The notes under the pieces: model-generated
What the model was told of the DNA's origin: nothing
What the model saw: the letters and a program-made list of their open reading frames with translations, nothing else
Database searches by the model: none
Assembly: GCA_038134525.1 (NCBI GenBank)
Contig: JAYPVI010000002.1
Span: 186,001-250,000 of the forward strand
Length of the DNA: 64,000 nucleotides
Direction: 5' to 3'
Source of the DNA: GCA-002727735 sp038134525
Lineage (GTDB): Bacteria; Bacteroidota; Bacteroidia; Flavobacteriales_D; Parvicellaceae
Shown here: positions 44,942 through 54,946 of the stretch, one piece after another
Numbering within the stretch: position 1 is the first letter of the stretch
How the letters are laid out: every line of letters starts with the position of its first letter
Made by a program: the position numbers and the translations under genes

Positions 44942-47900
44942 TGTTTTCATTTTCCTCCAAATTTTTAATTGCAGGGGCTTCAAAAAGTTCTTGATCATCA
45001 GGATCTACACTTTGAAAATCAATTTCTATATCTTCTTGATTAGGTTCATTATTTAGCTCAATCTGCTCCAAGTTTTTAACGTATTCTAATTTTTGCACTG
45101 CTTCGGCTAATATTTCATCTTTTTTAGGCCCATCGTAATTATCTATTATACTTTGAATACTGTGTTTAGCATTGAAAAAATCTTTCAACTGAGTGAAATT
45201 ATCTCCTAATAGTAAAATTCCTTTCGCTAACCAATAATCGTACGTTGGCTTTTGTTGTACCAACTCCATAATTTGCTTTTCACAATTATCGTATTCCTTA
45301 TTCATGTGATATATATGACATATGTTGAATTTCGCTTCAGCTGCAGCTTCACTCTTTGCGGTAGCAATTACATTTTCATATGAAATCAAAGCACTATCTA
45401 AAAACCCAAGCTCTTTATATGAGTTAGCTAAAAAAAGATTAGCATCTTCAATTACCTTTTCGTTAGATTGATTTAAAGCCAGTACTTTCTTAGCATAAAT
45501 TATAGTTGACTGAAAATTTTCTAAAAAGTAAAAGCAATACATTTGTCCTCTTTTGGATAGAGACAACTCTTCCTGAGTCACACCAACGTTTTCAAGTGTT
45601 GAAAAATGTCCTAATGCTAGCTTATAGTTTTTGGAATCATAGGTGATTTCACCCGCATATTTTAATGACTCTGTAAAATAGTTGTTATTGGGTTTAGTAG
45701 TAATAAAATCATAATGATATAGAGCCTCACTTTTCTGACCAGAAGCGTAATAACATGTAGCCATATAATAATGAGCCGATATCTCTTTAATGGGATTTGT
45801 TATATTATCTAAATAATAAATGGCTTTTTCGATTTGAAGATCACATTCACCATTTTCTCTTGCTGCTTGAACAGGATGCCAAAATGTAGAATCCTTTTGT
45901 TGCTCACTCACTGCAATTCCTCTATCATCTAACCAACTATAATATCCAGGTAAATCATTTCTTTTTGCATAGACCTCCATCATAAGTTCAACAGCTAATT
46001 CATTTTCAATTTCAGCATCTGGATAATTATCGAGCACTGTTAATAAGAATTTTTCGCCCTCATCAAGATTCCCCTCTTTTATATAAATACTGCCAACCTC
46101 TACAAAAGCTGTGGAAATGAAATTATTATTCGGATACTCATCAATAAATTTTAAATACGTATTGATAGCATCTGTATTTTTTTCTAAATCTTTGTAAGTC
46201 TGAGCAAGATTCAATAATGAAAGAACTTGATATCTAGAGTCAGGATATTCGTCAGTTAATTTTTTTAATGTTTCCATTTTCCCGTCATAATCTTGTATTA
46301 GCCCTTGAGAGGTTGACGTTTGATAGAGAGCATAGCTATGGTTAAAACCAGATACTTCAAGAGACTTTTTGTAATTTTCAATAGCAAGGCTGTCATTTTT
46401 CAACACAAAATAGGCATCTGCTATTCGAACAAGTGCTGATCGATATCTTGATGAATCTAAATTATCAGATTGATGTATATAATTTCTAAAATATTGTATT
46501 GATTTATTTAAATCATTCTTTTGCTTTAACTCATTATATGACTTCACTGTGGAATAAGGAGAAGCCTTTTCAAAATAGGCATATCCTAAATGAAAGTCTA
46601 AATCATTATATTCACTTGTTAATAAAGCTCCATTTGTATATCTGTATTTTTCGTAAGTTGAAATGGCGTCTTCAAATTTCCCTGACTTGTAGAAACATTC
46701 TGCTTTCCAAAATTCACTTAACGCATTTAACTTTTGATCAATTGGATAACGCCCTACTAAATCAAAACTTTGAATCGCTTCACTATAGTTTCGATTGTGA
46801 AAATGCTCAACTGCTCTGTTGTAAACAATGGTTTGGTAGGCGCTTTGCATTCTTGGATCTTTCTCTTTGATCTTCTCTAGAGATTTTAGTGCATCATCAT
46901 AATTCTTTGTAGTTAAATAAACCTTTAATAAGAATTCATAGGCTTCTTTAGCATCTTCAGTACCTGGATATGTTTCTATAAATTCATGAAATGCATTAAT
47001 AGCCTCATCATAAGGGTTATAGCTAAGCTCAAAGGCTAATTTGGCATAATTAAAAAGAGAATTTCGCTTAATTTCAGTATCAAAATCTAATTTACTCGCC
47101 TCATGGAATGCATTTCTCGCATAATCTTTCTCATTTAACTTCAAATAAGCATCTGCCATATGATAATAAGAAGTTTGTGATAACACATCTGATTTGTAAA
47201 CCACCCTTGAAAATAATGAAATGGCTTTTTCATAATTCTTTAATTTATAATAGGAAAAAGCGACTTGATAATTAGACTCTCTATTTGCTTTAGCAAATTT
47301 TTTAAAAACTTCATAATAGTCAATCGCTTTCTTGTAATCTTGACTCTTGTAATATGAATCACCAATAAGTTTAGCAAATTCACCTTTTCTCTTTTCTATG
47401 ACAGAATCTATATAAATTGGTGCATAGGCAATTAAATCATCGTATTTATGTTGTTGATAAAGAATTTGAGTAATGTAATAAGGAATTATCGACTTAAACA
47501 TATTACTGTTTGAAATAGATCTGAACCCGACCAAAGCTGTTTGGTACTTCCCCTCCTCATATGCTATGTGAGAATAATAATAAGTTGCTGGGATTTTATA
47601 ATCGGATTCGCGTTGTAATAATTCATTAAAGTTTACTTTGGCTTCGTCTTGTTTTTTTCCAACAAACTTAGAATAGCCCAGTTTGAATAAGTATTCATTT
47701 TGATCTTCAATAGAAAGATCGTATTGATCAATTTTTTCAAAATATTCTATTGATTTTGAAAATTTTTTCATTCTGTAATAATGCCTTGCAAGTTGGAGAT
47801 AAACTCGTTTTGATTTAGGATGATCTGGATGATCCAACACAAATCTTGTCAAAAGTGTTTCTACATTGTGATGATAAAGCTGTAAGGCACAAACCGCAAA

Positions 47901-48128
47901 ATAATACTCTGCATTGATGCGCAACTCATCTTGTGTATTTTGGATGCCATTAACAATTTCTTTAAAATAGGCTTGAGCAGCACTGTATTTCTGTTTATCA
48001 TATAACTCTTGAGCATACTTATAACTTTTATACTTATCCGTATGTATAAACGTTTTTTGAGCATAATTTTGATTGAAATAGCAGCACAAAAAAAGAATAT
48101 AAAACCCTCTTTTCAGGATATAATTCAT
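44925..48128 (-). CDS. Giant periplasmic tetratricopeptide-repeat protein
   Basis: About 1067 residues starting at the ATG of MNYILKRGFYILFLCCYFNQNYAQ, a signal peptide; an upstream ATG at 48152 would add eight residues before it. Nearly the whole mature part consists of TPR-like helix pairs, for example KYSAAQAYFKEI, KKFSKSIEYFEKI, YKKAIDYYEVFKK, NYEKAISLFSRVV, NYSEAIQSFDLVGRYP and KFEDAISTYEKY, forming a long superhelix. The last about 50 residues are acidic and disordered. It overlaps the beta-barrel gene downstream and probably works with it at the outer membrane. Function is unknown to me. Confidence 0.82.
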   Translation of the reverse strand: MNYILKRGFYILFLCCYFNQNYAQKTFIHTDKYKSYKYAQELYDKQKYSAAQAYFKEIVNGIQNTQDELRINAEYYFAVCALQLYHHNVETLLTRFVLDHPDHPKSKRVYLQLARHYYRMKKFSKSIEYFEKIDQYDLSIEDQNEYLFKLGYSKFVGKKQDEAKVNFNELLQRESDYKIPATYYYSHIAYEEGKYQTALVGFRSISNSNMFKSIIPYYITQILYQQHKYDDLIAYAPIYIDSVIEKRKGEFAKLIGDSYYKSQDYKKAIDYYEVFKKFAKANRESNYQVAFSYYKLKNYEKAISLFSRVVYKSDVLSQTSYYHMADAYLKLNEKDYARNAFHEASKLDFDTEIKRNSLFNYAKLAFELSYNPYDEAINAFHEFIETYPGTEDAKEAYEFLLKVYLTTKNYDDALKSLEKIKEKDPRMQSAYQTIVYNRAVEHFHNRNYSEAIQSFDLVGRYPIDQKLNALSEFWKAECFYKSGKFEDAISTYEKYRYTNGALLTSEYNDLDFHLGYAYFEKASPYSTVKSYNELKQKNDLNKSIQYFRNYIHQSDNLDSSRYRSALVRIADAYFVLKNDSLAIENYKKSLEVSGFNHSYALYQTSTSQGLIQDYDGKMETLKKLTDEYPDSRYQVLSLLNLAQTYKDLEKNTDAINTYLKFIDEYPNNNFISTAFVEVGSIYIKEGNLDEGEKFLLTVLDNYPDAEIENELAVELMMEVYAKRNDLPGYYSWLDDRGIAVSEQQKDSTFWHPVQAARENGECDLQIEKAIYYLDNITNPIKEISAHYYMATCYYASGQKSEALYHYDFITTKPNNNYFTESLKYAGEITYDSKNYKLALGHFSTLENVGVTQEELSLSKRGQMYCFYFLENFQSTIIYAKKVLALNQSNEKVIEDANLFLANSYKELGFLDSALISYENVIATAKSEAAAEAKFNICHIYHMNKEYDNCEKQIMELVQQKPTYDYWLAKGILLLGDNFTQLKDFFNAKHSIQSIIDNYDGPKKDEILAEAVQKLEYVKNLEQIELNNEPNQEDIEIDFQSVDPDDQELFEAPAIKNLEENENNDDGN

Positions 48129-48297
48129 GAACTTAATTAGGTGTTGAAACATTAAGGTTTAAAGATAATTAGGTCATTGTCTTTGGTTATCTCTCCTTTT
48201 GAATATTTTCAACCATATTATGTTAACATTAATCAATCATTACGAAACCAATGTTGTATAATATTTTAATTTTGAACATTCGAACTTTTTGCTTTTT

Positions 48298-48966
48298 ATG
48301 AATAATGAATCACTTATTAAATTCGATGTTGTTTGTATCAAACAGCAAGAAAATGAGATTTTAAAAGATATTAGTTTTGAAATCAAGGAAGGTGAATTTG
48401 TTTATTTCGTGGGGAAAACAGGAAGCGGCAAAAGTAGCTTACTTAAATCCATCTATGGTGATATTGAAATTGACAGTGGAGATGTAATTGTGGATGGACA
48501 ATCCATTAAAAAAAGCAGGAAAAAGCATATTTTATCATTGAGAAGAAAACTTGGTATCATTTTCCAAGATTTTGAGTTATTAATGGATAGATCCATAGAG
48601 GATAATTTAAAGTTTGTGATGAAAGCTACAGGGTGGAAGGGTAATAAGAACATGCAAAGTAAAGCAATAGAACTTCTGGAAATGGTAGACATGGAAGATA
48701 AAGCTAAATCCAAGCCTCATTTACTTTCGGGGGGAGAACAGCAGCGTGTTGCTATTGCTAGATCACTAATAAATGATCCTAAAATCATCATTGCAGATGA
48801 ACCAACAGGGAATTTAGACCCTGAGACCAGTTTTAAAATCATGGAGTTAATGAAAAATATATCAACCTCAAGCCAGACAATTATTATGGCTACTCATGAT
48901 TACGACATAATTCAAAAATTTCCAGGAAGAATTATTCAGTTTAAAGACAAAAACATATCTGAATAA
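48298..48966 (+). CDS. ftsE: ABC transporter ATP-binding protein, FtsE-like
   Basis: A 222-residue ATPase similar to FtsE, which with FtsX controls peptidoglycan hydrolases in cell division. Walker A GKTGSGKS is at 39-46, the signature LSGGEQQR at 143-150 and Walker B IIIADEPT at 163-170, with HD switch THDYDI. The ATG at 48298 is used. ftsX is not adjacent; the convergent gene ends 1 nt downstream. LolD/MacB-type ATPases are alternatives, but the short length and EGEFVYFVGKTGSGKSSLLK style fit FtsE. Confidence 0.85.
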   Translation: MNNESLIKFDVVCIKQQENEILKDISFEIKEGEFVYFVGKTGSGKSSLLKSIYGDIEIDSGDVIVDGQSIKKSRKKHILSLRRKLGIIFQDFELLMDRSIEDNLKFVMKATGWKGNKNMQSKAIELLEMVDMEDKAKSKPHLLSGGEQQRVAIARSLINDPKIIIADEPTGNLDPETSFKIMELMKNISTSSQTIIMATHDYDIIQKFPGRIIQFKDKNISE

Positions 48967-48967
48967 T

Positions 48968-50074
48968 TTATTCAAACACAAAACCAAGTAATTTTTCCAC
49001 ATTAAAAGAACAAGAATAATATTTCAGTTTTTGTTTTCTTTGTTTGATTGATTTTTGATCAAAATTACGATTGAATTCATCTTCAATTACTTTCTTCCAA
49101 TTCTGTTCATCTACGGCAATACATAATGAAGATAAATCTGAATTGACTAAATATTCATGACTAACGAGACATCTTTGAGCATTGAAAAGAGCATGAATAA
49201 GTTTCAATTTGATTCCTGAACTATGCGCTGAATAAAAAAGATTTAGTCTTGCATTTTTAATTAATTGTAACATTAGTTCATCTCTAGGACTATCAATTAG
49301 ACTAATGTTATCAACCTTTTTAACCAAAGATTTTATTTTTTTACTAGGATTAAATCCAGCTATTTTAAGTTCTATTGGAATTTTCTGAAATAGCTTTAAA
49401 AAGAACAAGGCAGCGTCCTCGTTATCTTTCACATTGAAATTCCCGTGATACAAAACATAGTCTTCCGTTTTTGGGGGAATTTGTATTGATTTATTTTGGT
49501 GAAAAGGGCTTAATAAAATTGTTTTTGCGCCATAAAAATCGAGTAATTCTTGATCTTTTTCAGAGATAGCAAAAACGTGTTGATCTTTATAGGTTTTCTT
49601 TTCATATAGTCTTAACTTAATAGACTCTAATCGAAAAAATACTTTCCAGAAAATATTAGTTTCCGTTTTAAATAAGTTTTTATAATATTCCCATTCTATA
49701 TTATGAGCACGGATGAATGTTTTTCTGCTGTTTAATTCTGAAATAAATGCGGTTGTGTGGATTCCCTCAAAAATAATGGGTAAATCATCTTTCATAAGAT
49801 TTTGAAATAATCTTTTATTTCTTCTTGACTTTACAATAAATGGAGTAATAGAAAAAAAATGTTGCCAATTTAAATATCTATCGTAATAATACACTCTATC
49901 ACAGATTTTCTCTAATTCCTGACTTTTTTCTCTTCCATATTGAAAACAATGCAGAATAACTCCTATACCCTCATTTTTTAATGACAAAATTTTGTAAAAA
50001 ACATCAATTACGCCTCCATAATTTGCAGGATAGGGAACATCAAACGATATGATATGTAATTTATGTTTTTGCAA
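48968..50074 (-). CDS. Glycosyltransferase (GT4-like)
   Basis: A 368-residue predicted cytoplasmic glycosyltransferase of the GT-B fold. The N-terminal domain begins LHIISFDVPYPANYGGVIDV, typical of GT4 enzymes that act on lipid-linked or surface glycans, and the C-terminal donor-binding half includes YVLYHGNFNVKDNEDAALFF (about 205-224) and NARLNLFYSAHSSGIKLKLI. The acidic E-x7-E donor motif is not clear, so the family is given loosely. It overlaps the upstream glycosyltransferase by 14 nt, suggesting a two-gene unit. Confidence 0.78.
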   Translation of the reverse strand: MQKHKLHIISFDVPYPANYGGVIDVFYKILSLKNEGIGVILHCFQYGREKSQELEKICDRVYYYDRYLNWQHFFSITPFIVKSRRNKRLFQNLMKDDLPIIFEGIHTTAFISELNSRKTFIRAHNIEWEYYKNLFKTETNIFWKVFFRLESIKLRLYEKKTYKDQHVFAISEKDQELLDFYGAKTILLSPFHQNKSIQIPPKTEDYVLYHGNFNVKDNEDAALFFLKLFQKIPIELKIAGFNPSKKIKSLVKKVDNISLIDSPRDELMLQLIKNARLNLFYSAHSSGIKLKLIHALFNAQRCLVSHEYLVNSDLSSLCIAVDEQNWKKVIEDEFNRNFDQKSIKQRKQKLKYYSCSFNVEKLLGFVFE

Positions 50075-51170
50075 TTTTATCGTAACAATTAATCAAATCT
50101 ATCACCTCTTTTTCCCATGTTAAGTCCTCCCTTGCATGAAGAATCCCATTGGAGAAGATAGATTTATGTTCATAAGCATAATGGAGAGCATCTAAAATAT
50201 CTTGAGGCTTGTGAGAACGTGTCAAAGTGCCACATTTATATTTTTCTATCAGTTTTTTAATTTCTATCAGATTACTGGATACAACAGGAATACCACCCTT
50301 TATATAATCAAAAAATTTATTTGGTAAACTGTATTGATAATTCAAGTTATTGGACTTATCTAAGCTCACCCCAATATCAGCAAGCATAGTATATTGCATC
50401 ATTTCACCATAGGGAATTGCATCTACAAACATTGTTTTCTCTAGTAAATCCTGATTTAGCGATCTTTGTTTTAGTTTCTCAAATACATCTCCCTTGCCAA
50501 TAACACATAAAAAAAAATGATCTTGAAGAGCAATAGCCTCTAACAATTCTTCTGCTCCGCGATCTACATTTATACCCGAACCTTGTAATATGACTATAGG
50601 ATTATGGCTTGGTAGATTCAACTCTAATTTAGATTTAGTCAAGTCAATTATAGTTGTTTCAGGAAGATTTCGTAACACATTTACATTTACGCCATATTTA
50701 TTAAAATAAAGTTTTGCTATGGATTCATTAACTGTAAAAACATACTTCAATTTAGGGAAAATCATTTCTTCTATGAAGCGCCAAATAAACTTTACAAATC
50801 TTTTATTTTGTATTTCAGGTACACCAAGAAAGAATTCATGGCTATCGTAAATCAAAGGTATTCTCTTTATTTTAGAGAGCAACCACATCGAAAGCAATGT
50901 GTCGAGATCGTTAGCATGTAAAACATGAACTTTTTTAAAAAGTAAAAAGAAAAATAAACGAAAATTAAATTCTGCGTAAAATAAAAATCCTGTATTAAAA
51001 ATTAACGGAATTCGATGTGTATTATAACTCCGATCCAAAGTCTTTGAATGTGAAAACTTTCTTCCTATGAGGAGAACATTCCAATTATTCTGAATCAATG
51101 AGCGAGAAACTTTATCTACCCGTTGATCAAAACTTAAATCATTAGTAACGGTAAGGACTGTTGTTTTAAT
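50061..51170 (-). CDS. Glycosyltransferase (GT4 type) with apparent ATT start
   Basis: A GT-B glycosyltransferase of about 369 residues. The conserved N-terminus reads KTTVLTVTNDLSFDQRVDKV followed by SRSL and NVLLIGRK, matching the usual VTNDLxxDQR...VGR start of this family, but no ATG, GTG or TTG precedes it after an in-frame TAA at 51177-51179; the only plausible initiator is ATT at 51170. The first TTG (51098) would remove the first beta strand. Domain two contains PIVILQGSGINVDRGAEELL and a donor-site KFFDYIKGGIPVVSSNLIEI. Substrate unknown. It overlaps the following glycosyltransferase by 14 nt. Confidence 0.78.
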   Translation of the reverse strand: MKTTVLTVTNDLSFDQRVDKVSRSLIQNNWNVLLIGRKFSHSKTLDRSYNTHRIPLIFNTGFLFYAEFNFRLFFFLLFKKVHVLHANDLDTLLSMWLLSKIKRIPLIYDSHEFFLGVPEIQNKRFVKFIWRFIEEMIFPKLKYVFTVNESIAKLYFNKYGVNVNVLRNLPETTIIDLTKSKLELNLPSHNPIVILQGSGINVDRGAEELLEAIALQDHFFLCVIGKGDVFEKLKQRSLNQDLLEKTMFVDAIPYGEMMQYTMLADIGVSLDKSNNLNYQYSLPNKFFDYIKGGIPVVSSNLIEIKKLIEKYKCGTLTRSHKPQDILDALHYAYEHKSIFSNGILHAREDLTWEKEVIDLINCYDKIAKT

Positions 51171-51262
51171 CTTGTTTTATTTAGAAAACAAATAAATAGA
51201 AAATTTATTGTTTGCCAACAAATTCATATTTATAAGGCAAATTATATTTAGGTTTGTCATTG

Positions 51263-52279
51263 ATGGAAATCTCTAAAAATAAATCGTTAACTAATTATAA
51301 TACGTTCGGCATAAATTGCAAATCAACTTTTTTCACCACAATAAAAAGCCTCAAGGATTTAAAGGAATTATACCATTGTAAAGAATATAAAAATCAAAAA
51401 AAATTAATTCTCGGGGGGGGGAGTAATGTATTGTTTACTTCTGATTTTAATGGCTTAGTTATTAAAAACGAAATAAAAGGATTCCAGTTAGAAAGAGAAA
51501 CTAATGACATAGTTGAAATTAAAATAGGTGCAGGAGTAAATTGGCATGAATTCGTTACCTATGCGGTCAACAAAGGATGGGGTGGTGTTGAGAATATGAG
51601 TTTAATTCCTGGAAATTGCGGTACTGCTCCTATGCAAAATATTGGGGCGTATGGAGTTGAAATCAAAGACACTTTTGTTTCACTCAGTGCATTTGAAATT
51701 GAAACTGGAAAAATAATGCATTTTGATCGAGAAAAGTGTGAGTTTGGTTATAGGGAAAGTATCTTCAAGAATAAACTTAAAAATCAATTCATCATTTTAG
51801 ATATTAAGTTAAGATTAGAAAAAAATCCTAAACTAAATACCAAATATGGAGATATAAATAAAATATTAATTAAAAACAAAATTAGTAATCCAACGATAAA
51901 AGATGTTAGTGATGCTGTTATTGAAATAAGAACAAGTAAACTTCCAGATCCAAAAAAAATTGGTAATGCAGGAAGTTTTTTTAAAAATCCTGTTATTTCT
52001 CATCAACAACTCAAGAAACTTAAAGTGAATTTCCCTGAAATTGTTTCTTACCCTGTTAGTGATAACCTAGTAAAAATTGCAGCTGGATGGCTAATTGAAA
52101 CTGCAGGATGGAAAGGAAAAGATTTCGGTAATTTTGGTGTTCATAAAAAACAGTCCCTTGTTTTAGTAAATTATGGAAATGCCTCCGGCAAAGAGATTTT
52201 AAAATTGTCACAGGATATTCTTGAAGATGTTTACACCAAATTTCAAGTAAAGTTAGAACGTGAAGTAAATATTTTATAA
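51263..52279 (+). CDS. murB: UDP-N-acetylenolpyruvoylglucosamine reductase
   Basis: MurB reduces enolpyruvyl-UDP-GlcNAc to UDP-MurNAc in peptidoglycan synthesis. From ATG at 51263 it has 338 residues, the length of the type I enzyme. The FAD-binding GGGSNVLF is at 51-58, PGNCGTAPMQNIGAYGVE around 115-132, and the catalytic serine lies in GNAGSFFKNPV, followed by AAGWLIETAGWKGKD. The GGG codons sit in a run of nine G, rare in this AT-rich DNA. A TAGGTTTG element 7 nt upstream suggests a very short or absent leader. Confidence 0.96.
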   Translation: MEISKNKSLTNYNTFGINCKSTFFTTIKSLKDLKELYHCKEYKNQKKLILGGGSNVLFTSDFNGLVIKNEIKGFQLERETNDIVEIKIGAGVNWHEFVTYAVNKGWGGVENMSLIPGNCGTAPMQNIGAYGVEIKDTFVSLSAFEIETGKIMHFDREKCEFGYRESIFKNKLKNQFIILDIKLRLEKNPKLNTKYGDINKILIKNKISNPTIKDVSDAVIEIRTSKLPDPKKIGNAGSFFKNPVISHQQLKKLKVNFPEIVSYPVSDNLVKIAAGWLIETAGWKGKDFGNFGVHKKQSLVLVNYGNASGKEILKLSQDILEDVYTKFQVKLEREVNIL

Positions 52280-52280
52280 T

Positions 52281-53714
52281 CTAATTGATTATTGCTAAGC
52301 AAGACTTATCCCCTAATTCCGTAGTTATTTCAAAAATAGATTTATCATTTGAAAATGGGTTTAATTGATTTGGATTAAATGCCCATTTCTGTTTTCCAGG
52401 AAATGAAATAGACAGCTGCTTATTTGTATGTAATCCAAACTCATCAAAAGTGATATGATGTGTACCACAATAATTATTTATTCCATATACAGGGGGAATT
52501 CCTTTTCTCATATCTAAGTTTGATAATTCATTGTAAAAGTAAAATGGATCAAGAAATTCATTTAACACAAAACTACCTATGAAGTTTCTAGAAGAGTGTA
52601 CCTGATCTCTTTTAATAGGGCAAGCCCAGACATAATTACCATTTCTATTGAATTTAATAACTACCATACCCATAGAATGCCAATTGTTTAATTCTTTTAT
52701 CTTTTTTCTTCCCAAATGTTCTGCTACTAAAAAGTGATTTCCTTCTTGATCTAAATTAAAACTGGTCAGTATGAATTTATCTAAACCAAAACCTGATTCT
52801 TTTATTTCCTTTGTTGTCTTGAATGTTTTTACGATTTCTTCACTGAAATAATATTGATTTTTATGCACTAAATTTAAATCACTGTCATACCTCAATAAAA
52901 AATACCCCTCATAATTGTATCGGATCTGCGAAGTGTAAAAACCAGCAATCACTAACTCGTTTTTAGCATTAAAAAAATAATCTAAAGCTGAAATTTTATT
53001 TCTATTTAACTTAATAACTACCTCTTGAATTATCTCTTTACCTAATTTGTATATAGTGAAGTTATTTCCTTTATCCCAATGTGTTTTGATTAAATAATAG
53101 CGTCCTTTGGGTGATACGATTAACTTATTATCTCTATTGGCTTCAAAAGCTATTTCTAACTTATTATATACAACATTTGTTAATTTCATTTGATTATTGA
53201 AAGTCAACAATTTAACATCCTCATTCTTGTTTTGGACAAAAGGTAGCTCAGCTAAAATGCACAATTCAGAATTGTAAGATTTTTCTGGAAAAACAAAACT
53301 AGTAGGGTAACCTGTTTTATGGGGTTCTTTAAATAGTTCTTTAAATGAAGTTAGCCCGCTATCAAGCTTAAGTGTAGCATAAACTAAATGCGTGTGTTTA
53401 TTTTCATTATAGCTAGCAAAAACAAAAATATCTTCAAAAAAGCACTTAACGGAAAGGAGTGTAAAATTAGGTTTATTAATTTCAAATGAAGTTTCTTTTT
53501 TTAACTGTGCATTAAAAACATGAAACATCAATGCGCATTTATCTGAATTTCTTTCTTGTTGGACATGAACAAATTTATTTTCTATTGGAATACAAGTGAT
53601 CGAATGTAAATCGTTAGCATCAAATGGTTCCGAAAACGATAGTTTTAAATCCTGAGCAAACAAGGAAAAACTCAAGGTGCTTAAAAAAAAGGCGTAAAGG
53701 AATCTGCAATTCAT
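52281..53714 (-). CDS. Secreted protein of unknown function
   Basis: A 477-residue exported protein with a clear signal peptide (1-20, MNCRFLYAFFLSTLSFSLFA). I do not recognise the family. The mature part is beta-rich with many short repeated strand motifs (for example FVHVQQERNSDKCALMFHV and YFLLRYDSDLNLVHKNQYYF), a pattern seen in propeller-like proteins. No T9SS sorting domain, lipobox or catalytic motif is visible. It lies 28 nt downstream of sufD in the same direction, where sufS is often found, and is convergent with murB (1 nt between stops). Confidence 0.75.
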   Translation of the reverse strand: MNCRFLYAFFLSTLSFSLFAQDLKLSFSEPFDANDLHSITCIPIENKFVHVQQERNSDKCALMFHVFNAQLKKETSFEINKPNFTLLSVKCFFEDIFVFASYNENKHTHLVYATLKLDSGLTSFKELFKEPHKTGYPTSFVFPEKSYNSELCILAELPFVQNKNEDVKLLTFNNQMKLTNVVYNKLEIAFEANRDNKLIVSPKGRYYLIKTHWDKGNNFTIYKLGKEIIQEVVIKLNRNKISALDYFFNAKNELVIAGFYTSQIRYNYEGYFLLRYDSDLNLVHKNQYYFSEEIVKTFKTTKEIKESGFGLDKFILTSFNLDQEGNHFLVAEHLGRKKIKELNNWHSMGMVVIKFNRNGNYVWACPIKRDQVHSSRNFIGSFVLNEFLDPFYFYNELSNLDMRKGIPPVYGINNYCGTHHITFDEFGLHTNKQLSISFPGKQKWAFNPNQLNPFSNDKSIFEITTELGDKSCLAIIN

Positions 53715-53742
53715 GTTGCTTAAATTACAAATTTTATGCCTT

Positions 53743-54933
53743 TTAATTCATTAGAATCTGCTTCAAGATAAATTCCCTATGATTTTCATTTTTAAAGCAA
53801 TTTAGTATCTCATGAATAAACCCTAAGGTTAAATATTCCATTGCAGCACTATGGCTTATGCCTCTAGATCTTAAATAAAACAATGCTTCATCATCAAATT
53901 GACCAGTAGTAGATCCATGACTGCACTTTACATCGTCAGCATAAATCTCTAATTCAGGTTTTGAAAAAACAGAAGAATCATCATGAATAAGAATATTATT
54001 GTTTTGTTGATAGGCCTCAATTTGCTGTGCATCTTTTTCTACAATTACCTTACCATTAAAAACACCTACTCCGTTTGACTTAATTAAGCCTTTATAATTT
54101 TCATAAGACTTACAATTTGGAGAGATATGATCAATGACGGTATGATTATCTATGAATTCATTTTCTGATGGAGCAAAAATTCCATTTAGTTCAGTATGGC
54201 AATTTTCACCTTGTACTTTGACATTAATGTCGTTTCTTACCAATTTACCAGATGAACTGAAGTTGTTAGAAGTAAACTTACTCTCCTCTCCTTGAGAAAT
54301 GTCATCTTTACAAATTTGAAAGTTGTGATTAGGATATTGATATCTGTTTATCTCTAATTGAGCTTTTTCTCCAATTGAAATATGACACTGATGATTGGTT
54401 AGACCATTTACTGTTTTTGTACTAGATAAATAAAATTCATTTAATACAAGTGAAGAATTATCTGCTAACTCTAAATGTGTTTTTGTATTCACAAGTCCGT
54501 TTGAAGAGGTAATTACATTAATAATGTTTATTGAGTCTTCTATTTTGGCACCTTTAGTAGTTTTTATTTTTATTGCTTTAATGGCAAAATTGGCATTTAA
54601 AACATCAAAATAAGTATTATGATAAGAAACTAAATTATTCTCATTAATTGAAATCTCTAAACCATTCGTACTAGTTAGAGTGGTGGATATTTTTTCATTG
54701 AAAATACCATTTTCAATTACGATAATATAGCCATCTAATTGGGGAAGATTTAACCCTTCTAGGGTAGTAAGTTGACTTTCAAAATCTCCGTGGAACTCTA
54801 TTTTCTTCAGTTTACCCCATTTTAAATACCTCCAATTCTCCTCGTATTTTGTAGGCAATTTAGCAACATCAATTGAATCCCATATCTCACTATCAATTGA
54901 AAATGAATTTTTATCAAAGTTTAATGAACTCAT
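53743..54933 (-). CDS. sufD: Fe-S cluster assembly protein SufD
   Basis: SufD is part of the SufBC2D scaffold that builds iron-sulfur clusters. The 396-residue protein shows the beta-helix core and the C-terminal CSHGSTTGQFDDEALFYLRS (about 333-352), with GISHSAAMEYLTLGF after it, the SufD signature. The conserved histidine needed for cluster assembly fits SHGST. It follows sufC by 13 nt in the order sufA-B-C-D. Confidence 0.95.
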   Translation of the reverse strand: MSSLNFDKNSFSIDSEIWDSIDVAKLPTKYEENWRYLKWGKLKKIEFHGDFESQLTTLEGLNLPQLDGYIIVIENGIFNEKISTTLTSTNGLEISINENNLVSYHNTYFDVLNANFAIKAIKIKTTKGAKIEDSINIINVITSSNGLVNTKTHLELADNSSLVLNEFYLSSTKTVNGLTNHQCHISIGEKAQLEINRYQYPNHNFQICKDDISQGEESKFTSNNFSSSGKLVRNDINVKVQGENCHTELNGIFAPSENEFIDNHTVIDHISPNCKSYENYKGLIKSNGVGVFNGKVIVEKDAQQIEAYQQNNNILIHDDSSVFSKPELEIYADDVKCSHGSTTGQFDDEALFYLRSRGISHSAAMEYLTLGFIHEILNCFKNENHREFILKQILMN

Positions 54934-54946
54934 TATTCAAATAGTA

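Noticed and set aside
46499..46870. 123-residue plus-strand open frame inside the giant TPR gene
   Set aside because: It is a shadow of the TPR repeats on the opposite strand; composition is untypical for a real protein.
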